From contig CP051187.1 in the NCBI GenBank assembly GCA_038087035.1, positions 2,733,001-2,797,000 of the forward strand: DNA of 64,000 nucleotides, given 5' to 3'. The notes under the pieces were generated by a model, which saw nothing but the letters and a program-made list of their open reading frames with translations, did no database searches and was not told the DNA's origin. Shown piece after piece: positions 54,597 to 61,726 of the stretch. Numbering within the stretch: the stretch's first letter is position 1; each line of letters starts with the position of its first letter. A program made the translations under genes and the position numbers. Source of the DNA: Gloeotrichia echinulata CP02. GTDB lineage: Bacteria; Cyanobacteriota; Cyanobacteriia; Cyanobacteriales; Nostocaceae.

Positions 54597-54958
54597 CCCA
54601 TAGTATCCCGCACTTCTTTGATTGTTTCTAGAGAAATTTCTTGTTGGTCGCCTGCAAACTCATTGTCCGATGTCAGGAACAGCATACAATGGCATTCTTT
54701 ACGCTCACGCATTGGTACACAGGGACAGTTCCAATATGCAGCGTTGACCTCAGCTTCTTTATCTTCGTAATGGCGACAGGGACACAAAGGCGCACCGAGA
54801 TCATCTTTATGTTTGGCTAGTCCTTCAATGACGACTGCGGTAACAGAGGGTTCAGAACAGAAATAAGTTCCAGTACGCTTTGCGTATTGCTCAGAAAAAT
54901 GCCGCATTGCCTCTAGGCTTTTATCGGTGGATTTTGTGTTAACTTCTGATGAGATCAT
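54593..54958 (-). CDS. ftrC: Ferredoxin-thioredoxin reductase, catalytic chain
   Basis: 121 residues. The redox-active and [4Fe-4S] cysteines are visible in TGTYFCSEPSVT, GAPLCPCRHYEDK, WNCPCVPMRERKECHCMLFL. With the variable chain (not in this window) it passes electrons from photosystem I via ferredoxin to thioredoxins. It overlaps the downstream DUF309 gene by four bases (ATGA). Confidence 0.96.
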   Translation of the reverse strand: MISSEVNTKSTDKSLEAMRHFSEQYAKRTGTYFCSEPSVTAVVIEGLAKHKDDLGAPLCPCRHYEDKEAEVNAAYWNCPCVPMRERKECHCMLFLTSDNEFAGDQQEISLETIKEVRDTMG

Positions 54959-55176
54959 TAAATCGGCCGCTCATAATTTAAACATTTCTTTGCATTGTAC
55001 ATCAGCCTTACTAGGCTATTACTGGGGGGATTTCCCCAACCTTAGCAGTTCAAAAGGAGTTACTTTTGCTCAAACGCTTGTATCTCTAGCTTGCTGGGAG
55101 CGAAAAAATCTGGGCAATCAACAAAGCTTAACTTATCAGAGCCATTGAAATTTTGAATACATTAAATTTGAATGGC

Positions 55177-56334
55177 TTATGAGGGTGGCTTTTGCAGTTG
55201 GAGTTCCAGTGCTGGTTCAGCTTGCAAAATTATGCCTGGGTAATCCCGATTGATGACTCCTGGTGCTGATGCTGAGGATATATTCTGCCACAAAAGCCAA
55301 CGACTGCCCACTGTAAGGGAAGAGAGGCTCAAGGGGTTTGGCGTCAGCCAAATTAAGGGGTAGCTCTCAGGCACGGGTGTGCTAGTGTCTTGCTGGGGGG
55401 TGGTTGCTGCGAGGGTTTCTTTGACTAGGCGATCGCCTTTGACTAAACCTGTAGATGCTGTCCATAGTTGCACCTGCATCTGTTGTTTTTGTGTATAAAA
55501 ATACAACGATGCTGCGGCAATAACTGCTTGTTCAAAGTTGTCTTCTGCCCAATTAGCAGCACTGTCTAGGGCAATAATTATCTCTTGTCCACCTGTAATA
55601 ATTTCTAATTCCCGCACTCGTAATTCTCCGTAGCGGGCGCTGGTACGCCAGTGAATCAGACGGGTGGGATCTCCCAAGCGGTAAGGACGGAGCGATCGCA
55701 CTAGTCCTGATGTAGCTGTCTGCAAGGGTCTACCACTCGGATCGCTATTATGACTATCTTCTTGCCCCATTTGATCGACTAGGGGACAATTAGCCAGGGG
55801 TAACACGGTAGGATAGACAATAGCCATTGCATTACATTCACGCTGACGGCGACACCAGAACAATCCCAAAGGCGCACCACTACCCAATTCGACTGTTTGC
55901 CAGCGATAGATACCCCGACGCTGGGTAGGATGGTGGTATACCCAACGGTAACTACCTTGGGGGGGAATTGTTTCTATGGCTTTTTGTACTGGTTTACCCA
56001 AAACGAAGGGTAGTAAATCCTGGATTTGCAACCAACTAACAGACTGCTGTGTTTGATTGTGGATTTCTAATTCTACCGTCAGTTCATCCCCCGCTGTCAC
56101 TGGCCCAATGGGAAGCCGGTTGACAGATAAATTGAAGAGCGATCGCGGTGGTAAAATGGCGGCTACACTCAACAGGGCAAAACTGACTCCACTGATGGCG
56201 TATAGCCAGCCAGCCATTGTATTAATTGCTGCACCGAAAAAACTTATAGCTATTCCTGCTAAGACCCAACCGCTGTATGCAGGGGCACACGCGTGGGTTT
56301 CTAACCAGTTGATGGTGGGTTGGATAATTTTCAT
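55177..56334 (-). CDS. DUF58 domain membrane protein
   Basis: 385 residues. Two hydrophobic segments near the N-terminus (about 20-60) anchor it; then comes a long region with LTVELEIHNQTQQSVSWLQIQDLLPF and GSYRWVYHHPTQRRGIYRWQTVELGSGAPLGLFWCRR. The DUF58 core (RSLRPYRLGDPTRLIHWRTSARYGELRVRELE) and a vWA-like segment (IIIALDSAANW) follow. Relatives work with MoxR AAA+ ATPases, but none is adjacent. Confidence 0.87.
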   Translation of the reverse strand: MKIIQPTINWLETHACAPAYSGWVLAGIAISFFGAAINTMAGWLYAISGVSFALLSVAAILPPRSLFNLSVNRLPIGPVTAGDELTVELEIHNQTQQSVSWLQIQDLLPFVLGKPVQKAIETIPPQGSYRWVYHHPTQRRGIYRWQTVELGSGAPLGLFWCRRQRECNAMAIVYPTVLPLANCPLVDQMGQEDSHNSDPSGRPLQTATSGLVRSLRPYRLGDPTRLIHWRTSARYGELRVRELEIITGGQEIIIALDSAANWAEDNFEQAVIAAASLYFYTQKQQMQVQLWTASTGLVKGDRLVKETLAATTPQQDTSTPVPESYPLIWLTPNPLSLSSLTVGSRWLLWQNISSASAPGVINRDYPGIILQAEPALELQLQKPPS

Positions 56335-56404
56335 ACTTTCCGTTCTAGCCCAACATCAGCAAAAGTGAAAGACTTCGCTTTCATCTAGATGAAAAGGTAA
56401 AAAT

Positions 56405-56848
56405 ATGACAATTACTAGCAATTTAAAACAACTCTATGAAACTGATGAAAATTTATGGTTAGAAGAAACCATTGAATTATTAAAACAAAAACAGTTCAAT
56501 CAACTTGACTTAGAAAACTTAATTGAGGAATTAATCTGTTTGGGTAAAAGAGATTTAGCTAAAGCCAAAAGTTTTTTAAGACAAATTATTATTCATCTAT
56601 TATTACTTCAATATTGGCAGGGAGAATATGAAATAAATTATCGTCATTGGATTGGAGAAATTAAAACCTTTAGATATGACTTAAATAATCATTTAACCAC
56701 GAATTTAGTAAATAAGTTACAGGATGATTTAGAGAATATTTATCAAAGTGCGGTTGATTTTGTGCAAGTGAAAACTGATTTAACAATTTTTCCAGAGAAA
56801 TGTCCTTACACTCTTGCAAAATTATTGGATGACAATTATTTACCTTAA
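56405..56848 (+). CDS. DUF29 family protein
   Basis: 147 residues, all helical. LYETDENLWLEETIELLKQKQFNQLDLENLIEELICLGKRDLAKAKSFLRQIIIHLLLLQYW is the DUF29 signature. The function is unknown; these proteins are abundant in cyanobacteria with many paralogues per genome. Its AT-rich coding sequence differs from the DUF58 gene beside it, which may hint at acquisition. Confidence 0.85.
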   Translation: MTITSNLKQLYETDENLWLEETIELLKQKQFNQLDLENLIEELICLGKRDLAKAKSFLRQIIIHLLLLQYWQGEYEINYRHWIGEIKTFRYDLNNHLTTNLVNKLQDDLENIYQSAVDFVQVKTDLTIFPEKCPYTLAKLLDDNYLP

Positions 56849-56946
56849 ATGAACCGTATTGGGGTAGGGTGCTTGACAGTTCGGGGTTGAACGGTTCCTT
56901 CGCAATACTCGCATATATATCCATACATATACTTAACCCTCAAGCT

Positions 56947-57046
56947 TATAGCATTTCCTAATCACATGAGGTACATCAGAGCAAGCTCCTCGCTTGCTCT
57001 TAGGGGCTTGGGGTTCCTGTACCTCACTTGAGAGAGAAACGCTATA
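56947..57046. repeat. Small inverted-repeat element, family D
   Basis: Ends TATAGCATTTC and GAAACGCTATA. Nested inside are TGAGGTAC/GTACCTCA and AGAGCAAGC/GCTTGCTCT. The whole 100 bp can fold into one long hairpin. It lies between DUF29 and the RelE-type gene. Confidence 0.75.
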
Positions 57047-57149
57047 GTGACTTTATAAACAAAGCTAAAATTTTTGATATCGCTGGGAAATTTTTAATTC
57101 AAATCAGGCGTATAATATAAATATTATCTATAAAAATTCTGCCTTTGCT

Positions 57150-57473
57150 ATGAATTCAGGTATTGAATTTAATCATCAACATTTAAAGATAAATAAAGTG
57201 GTTTTGCTGGATAAAGCACAAATATCACTTGATAGTCTACCAAGTCAAGAGCAAGAGAAAGTCATTCGTGCTATCAATAGTTTAGAAGAATTCCCTAATT
57301 GTTCACAAATTCAGATTCACCAATTGAAATCCATTTCAAATTATTTCATGGCACGTGCTGGTATATATAGGATTATTTTTGATTTTCAACCAGGGGAATT
57401 AAAAATCGTTGATATAGTTAATCACGAGCGTCTTGAAATACTATATAGCTCATTACAAGAGGCTGAAAGATGA
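57150..57473 (+). CDS. RelE/ParE-superfamily toxin-like protein, solitary
   Basis: 107 residues. VVLLDKAQISLDSLPSQEQEKVIRAINSLEEF and IHQLKSISNYFMARAGIYRIIFDFQPGELKIVDIVNHERLEIL follow the RelE/HigB-like order (helices, the LK..NYF.AR.G.YRI.F core, then IV.HERLE). The fold points to ribosome-dependent mRNA cleavage or gyrase inhibition. No antitoxin ORF is seen on either side on the same strand. Confidence 0.75.
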   Translation: MNSGIEFNHQHLKINKVVLLDKAQISLDSLPSQEQEKVIRAINSLEEFPNCSQIQIHQLKSISNYFMARAGIYRIIFDFQPGELKIVDIVNHERLEILYSSLQEAER

Positions 57474-57494
57474 TTTATAAAGTAAACCTGAAAT

Positions 57495-58961
57495 TTAAAT
57501 ACTGTTGTTCCAGTATTCTAAACCAGTCAAAATTATATCTTCTAGCCACTGCTTGAAACGTTCTATTAAATTCTCTTCTTCATCTGCGTAAGAAAACTGG
57601 AATGGAGAATCTGCTAAAGACTGAATATCACTGATATTGCGTTCACCCTGTTCAGAATCATCTCTATGGTAAGCACATGCAGTACAAACAAGTAACCCTC
57701 TGTATTCATGTCCGAGAACATGGAATGAAAGCAGAAGCGTTGTTGATGTTTCCACATTAATAACTAATTGAATCCAAGTGTGGTAGTTCCGAAGATTGGC
57801 GAAATACCCCAATTGTTTAGCCGTCTCCACCACTTGGTAGCGATGATAATATGATCGAGGGTCCTCAACACGAGCAGCAACTGTAAAAACTTCTGCATTA
57901 CTTACAAAGTTCTGGACAGATAACTTGATTTCCTCAGCTACTTCTTCCAAGCGTAAGACAGCTATATCAAATAAATTTGCAGCAAAGCTTTCAGCCTTAT
58001 TGCACCTCTCTTGAATAGAAGCTGATTGATTTTGTTTCAATTTATCAGCGATAGCGGAAATAATAACTTGAGTTCGTCGTGCTTCTGACAAAACTTGTTC
58101 TGATAAACCAAGGCTTCTCAGAAAAGCTTGTTTTTGGCTCTTAGCAAAGAGATTAATTAAATTGGATAGGTCGCCTTGATCTGCTTTTTCTAAGGCTGTG
58201 ATGTAAACTGCTCGATCATCACGGGTAAGCACTAAAGGAAACCAACTAGCTTGGATAAAGACCAAACTCGCTAGACAACGAGCAACACGACCATTTCCGT
58301 CTTGAAATGGATGAATTTGTGTAAATCGATGGTGCAACCATGCTGATTCTATCTCAGGGGGAACTTTTTGATCGCGATGTTGATGATGTAGGGTAATCAA
58401 TGAGTCCATCTCGGATGCAACTTGTTCAGGAGGACAATACTCATGAACAGTGTCATCTAGTCGCAAAGGATTGTTGGGTTGACGCTTCCAGTCACCCTTT
58501 ATCAAAGAGACACGAAATATTTCTTTTGTAAGTGGATTTAACGCTTCTGTACTGTCTTGACTCTGAGTTAAGAGTTGATGTAACTGCTTTATATAAGAGG
58601 TTGATAATGTTCTTTGTCCACCGACAAAATCGAATAATCCTTCAATTGCAGCTTCTTGATCTTTAATCAGAGAAACTACCTGTTTGACTGGACGATCTGT
58701 AGCTCCATGCGGGATTAATGCTTCATTGATCCCTTGTTCAATCAACAGGCGAGTAACGCCACGATCTATGGTGTACAAACGCTCAATTATGCCAGTTTCA
58801 ATCGCGATCTCTCTACGTAGTTTATCATTGAAAGTTTGAAACTCACCAGACGCACGCAGACGATCTGCTTGCTCGTTCCAAACAGTTACTAAAGGTGGTA
58901 ACTCAGAACTTGCCAATTTCTGCCAGTCTGATGGTAGATCTTCTATCGGTTGCCATAGCAT
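57495..58961 (-). CDS. Fic-domain protein (AMPylation-type)
   Basis: 488 residues. The catalytic motif HPFQDGNGRVAR (about residues 217-228) matches HPFx(D/E)GNGRxxR, with the catalytic His and the anion-binding loop. The N-terminal part contains REIAIETGIIERLYTID, which resembles the inhibitory helix [S/T]xxxE[G/N] of class II Fic proteins, with Arg where Gly is usual. A C-terminal half of about 230 residues follows. Fic enzymes transfer AMP to a Tyr/Thr/Ser of a target protein. The target is unknown. It follows the antitoxin-like gene by 97 bp on the same strand. Confidence 0.9.
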   Translation of the reverse strand: MLWQPIEDLPSDWQKLASSELPPLVTVWNEQADRLRASGEFQTFNDKLRREIAIETGIIERLYTIDRGVTRLLIEQGINEALIPHGATDRPVKQVVSLIKDQEAAIEGLFDFVGGQRTLSTSYIKQLHQLLTQSQDSTEALNPLTKEIFRVSLIKGDWKRQPNNPLRLDDTVHEYCPPEQVASEMDSLITLHHQHRDQKVPPEIESAWLHHRFTQIHPFQDGNGRVARCLASLVFIQASWFPLVLTRDDRAVYITALEKADQGDLSNLINLFAKSQKQAFLRSLGLSEQVLSEARRTQVIISAIADKLKQNQSASIQERCNKAESFAANLFDIAVLRLEEVAEEIKLSVQNFVSNAEVFTVAARVEDPRSYYHRYQVVETAKQLGYFANLRNYHTWIQLVINVETSTTLLLSFHVLGHEYRGLLVCTACAYHRDDSEQGERNISDIQSLADSPFQFSYADEEENLIERFKQWLEDIILTGLEYWNNSI

Positions 58962-59058
58962 AAATATCTATATTTGTCATTTGTCTTTGGTAACTAAACC
59001 TCGTCCATTTTGAAACCCGGAGTAGTGCGGGCATCTTGCCCGCTACTACTGCAGCCAA

Positions 59059-59343
59059 CTATATTTGAGTAATTTCGCCCAGAGCGTCATGAATCACCTC
59101 ATCGCTAACACCATGACGTTTCAAGCTAGCTATCAGTGCTGAGACAGTATCACCCTCTAGTCGCTCAAGATCTGCTCGCAATCCTTGTCCAATATAAGCG
59201 CGAACTAAGGGCTGATAGCCAGAAAATCCCAACAATGGTGCTATTCGCTTTAAATCTTCAATCACATCTTCGGGAATGCGAATTGTGATTGTCGTCATCG
59301 GACGATTTTTATCTAATCGCTTTTTTAGTGCCTCAGCTTTCAT
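59059..59343 (-). CDS. Ribbon-helix-helix antitoxin-like protein (CopG/BrnA type)
   Basis: 94 residues from the ATG at 59343, ten bases after AGGAG; 14 upstream codons are open. The core MTTITIRIPEDVIEDLKRIAPLLGFSGYQPLVRAYIGQGLRADL is a ribbon-helix-helix DNA-binding motif as in CopG/BrnA antitoxins. The tail (TVSALIASLKRHGVSDEVIHDAL) may bind a partner. No classical toxin is next to it; its neighbours are the Fic gene downstream and the GUN4 gene upstream, all on one strand. Confidence 0.78.
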   Translation of the reverse strand: MKAEALKKRLDKNRPMTTITIRIPEDVIEDLKRIAPLLGFSGYQPLVRAYIGQGLRADLERLEGDTVSALIASLKRHGVSDEVIHDALGEITQI

Positions 59344-59455
59344 AATATTCTCGCTCCTTGCGTGTTGCTTTACGAGCTGAAACATAATTTATAAAGTAAA
59401 CCTTAAATTGTAGGGTGCGTTACTAAAATTCGTCAATCGTCTTATGCGGTTGGTG

Positions 59456-60625
59456 CTATATACGTCCAACAATGACTTCTAGTATTTCAAAATCAATATG
59501 ACATCGCTGGGATTTACTTGAGTTTAACATTAAAAGTATTGGAAGATGCCCAGATGGTGCTGTCCGTGAGTAGTGAATATCAGAGTAGTATACCCAATCT
59601 CCTTCTTTACGCCAGCCAACTTCATCACCAAATTTTTCCTGTATTTCCTCACTATTATAAGTGGTATCAGAGCCACCACCAAGACGTTTCCAAATGCGTT
59701 TTTGAACACTAAACCCAAACCTCCCATTGCTATACTTTAACCAGAGTTTATTGATATTATTGAAATCTTTTCTGGGAAGAACTCGAATATGTTCAACACT
59801 AAAAACATTTTCAAAATAAGTTCTTCTATATAGTGAATCTTCAGGTAACTCCTTATGAGATATCACATAGATTATCTTTGCCGTTTCTAAATCAGCTTCT
59901 TGCCACTTTCTAGCTTGAAGTAATTTTTCTAGTTTCTGATAATACCCGGATACTGCTTCAGTAAAATATTTAGAAGAAGTATGACTATAAGCTGTAGCAC
60001 TATTGACAACTTCTCTTGCCACTTCAGTTTCATCATTAGTTTTTGTAGTGTTAGTAGTAAAATATTTTTTCCATATAAAAAGCTTTTTTCTAACCTTGGG
60101 CTTTTTACGGGCTTCTTCTGCTAATTCAGTTGCAATTTCTGTTTTAGCGTCTTCTTCACTATAACCCTGATTTTTTAGTTCAGTTATTAACTCACGAATT
60201 TCTTGAGCAATTTCTGAAAAATCTTGATTTATGTTAATAAAATCTCCATATATCTCTATTTGATCACCATTAATATTAATATTTTCGTTGTAATTACCTT
60301 CTGTATAGATATTGCGAGGTTCATTGATATCATCGTCTATTGAGCTTTCATCTAAACTATTTTGCTTATGTCTAGCTCTTGAAATATATAAATAGAAACC
60401 TAATCCAAATATGAGTATAGCTAGTACGCCGAAAAAAATAGCAAAAATCATCTGATAATTTGCTAAAACATAGTCGATTATTTTTTTTAATAAATTAAGA
60501 ATAGTTACGTATACAGCCCTAACTAAAGCTATGCTAAACAAACTGTATATTAACTTCTCTACCAACGAAAGCTGATTGATCAGAAGATAGAACTCTCTCA
60601 ATATTTGCTTTATTGGAATTTTCAT
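59456..60625 (-). CDS. Membrane-anchored GUN4-domain protein
   Basis: 389 residues. Two N-terminal membrane helices (about 19-46 and 57-82) are followed by a linker domain (about 108-185, GNYNENININGDQIEIYGDF...QEIRELITELKNQGYSEEDA), which is shared with the upstream small protein. The C-terminal GUN4 domain (about 225-375) has YYQKLEKLLQARKWQEADLETAK, LWLKYSNGRFGFSVQKRIWK, KFGDEVGWR and APSGHLP. GUN4 binds Mg-protoporphyrin/bilins and activates Mg-chelatase in the free form; membrane-linked versions are regulators of unknown input. Confidence 0.87.
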   Translation of the reverse strand: MKIPIKQILREFYLLINQLSLVEKLIYSLFSIALVRAVYVTILNLLKKIIDYVLANYQMIFAIFFGVLAILIFGLGFYLYISRARHKQNSLDESSIDDDINEPRNIYTEGNYNENININGDQIEIYGDFININQDFSEIAQEIRELITELKNQGYSEEDAKTEIATELAEEARKKPKVRKKLFIWKKYFTTNTTKTNDETEVAREVVNSATAYSHTSSKYFTEAVSGYYQKLEKLLQARKWQEADLETAKIIYVISHKELPEDSLYRRTYFENVFSVEHIRVLPRKDFNNINKLWLKYSNGRFGFSVQKRIWKRLGGGSDTTYNSEEIQEKFGDEVGWRKEGDWVYYSDIHYSRTAPSGHLPILLMLNSSKSQRCHIDFEILEVIVGRI

Positions 60626-60672
60626 ATTTCAACTTCTGATCAGTGCTTTATCGCCTAGGAGGAATTGACAGT

Positions 60673-61056
60673 TTAAAATGGCAGAGGAATACCTAATGAA
60701 GCAAACACTAATTTAATCACATCTAGTGTAGCTTCTCCTATGACAGCACTTGCAGCAGCATCACGTATAGTTTGCCCTAATTTAACAAGTTTACCTTTAG
60801 CTTTGGGGTTATTTTGAACTTCATTTGCCCAATCTTTAGCTACCTTCTGTTGAGCATCTTGGCGATTATAGCCCTGATTTTCTAGCTGACATAATAACTC
60901 TTCTATTTGTCTAGCAGCTTGAGATAAATCCTGACTTATATTTATGTAATTACCGTGTACTTGTAAATAATTACCTTCAATAGAAATAGATTTGTTAAAG
61001 TTACCATTTGCCCCTAAATATATGTTGTACGTGTTATTTCGGTCTGTGTCGCTCAT
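60673..61056 (-). CDS. Small protein sharing the GNY linker domain with the GUN4 protein
   Basis: 127 residues. After a short start, YLGANGNFNKSISIEGNYLQVHGNYINISQDLSQAARQIEELLCQLENQGYNRQDAQQKVAKDWANEV is a repeat-like beta segment plus a helical segment, aligning residue by residue with the linker domain of the GUN4 protein 47 bp downstream. The C-terminus (VIKLVFASLGIPLPF) is hydrophobic. The function is unknown. The shared domain suggests the two proteins bind each other, as effector-associated domains do. Confidence 0.75.
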   Translation of the reverse strand: MSDTDRNNTYNIYLGANGNFNKSISIEGNYLQVHGNYINISQDLSQAARQIEELLCQLENQGYNRQDAQQKVAKDWANEVQNNPKAKGKLVKLGQTIRDAAASAVIGEATLDVIKLVFASLGIPLPF

Positions 61057-61682
61057 AGAACTTCGTGGGATGTGGGAAACTCAGTCACTTTAGTGCTGAG
61101 AGGGAAACGACTCGGCGGTTTTAACCGCAGTCAATCTTTATTCATTACCGCCTTGGGGTTGTTTAATTTGGTGTGCTTTTGTATTGCACTTTCAATGGGA
61201 CAATTACCATTTCAAATTTTGCAACCCTGTACGCATAATGTTTTGCTCCGAGGAGCCACCCTTTCGGGGTAAAGTTAGCTTCTCCTAAGAGGAGACGCTA
61301 CGCGAACGACCAGTTATAAGAGCTTTTTAGGCTTGCAACACTGTTCCAGTGACCTTAGAACTGTTTAATCACAAGCGACAGAGCAGGGAACTAGCTTCGC
61401 ATTCCGAGGTGTCGTGACTCAAATAACGGCTACCCTTCTCTTCTCTACGAGAGGCTGCGCCAACGAGACGCTGACGCGAACGACTACGCTCAGGGTGGTC
61501 TGGTCAGCACATCTTGCTTGATTTCTCTTACAAGCTCAGTCCCTTTAGGGCTGGGTTGCTGACATAAGAAACTCTAGATTTATTATGTTTGCGAATCAAA
61601 TTTACTGACTCGCTTAAAACGGAATAATGAATTTATACTAGCTTATAATATCAGATTTAACTACTACAGTAGTACTTGATGC
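61057..61682. other. Gene-free region with two related hairpins
   Basis: No gene. CTCAGTCACTTTAGTGCTGAG (61080-61100) and CTCAGTCCCTTTAGGGCTGGG (61535-61555) share the pattern CTCAGTC.CTTTAG.GCTG.G, and the paired bases co-vary. They are about 455 bp apart. They may be the ends of a decayed IS-like element. The rest holds Nostoc repeat words (CTACGCGAACGACC, GAGACGCTGACGCGAACG). Confidence 0.5.
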
Positions 61683-61708
61683 AAAAAGCCCGCTAATGCG
61701 GGCTTTTT
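61683..61708. terminator. Intrinsic terminator downstream of typA
   Basis: AAAAAGCCCGC, a TAAT loop and GCGGGCTTTTT form a perfect 11-bp stem ending in a T-run on either strand. It is 18 bp after the typA stop, so it ends typA transcription and could also block transcription from the right. Confidence 0.9.
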
Positions 61709-61726
61709 AATTATGGCTTGACTTAC

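Noticed and set aside
54927..55148. 73-codon plus-strand ORF at the ftrC start
   Set aside because: It starts within ftrC antisense and shows no domain or RBS.
57495..61056. Classical type II BrnT/BrnA pair
   Set aside because: The RHH protein resembles BrnA, but no BrnT-like toxin of about 90 residues lies upstream or downstream.
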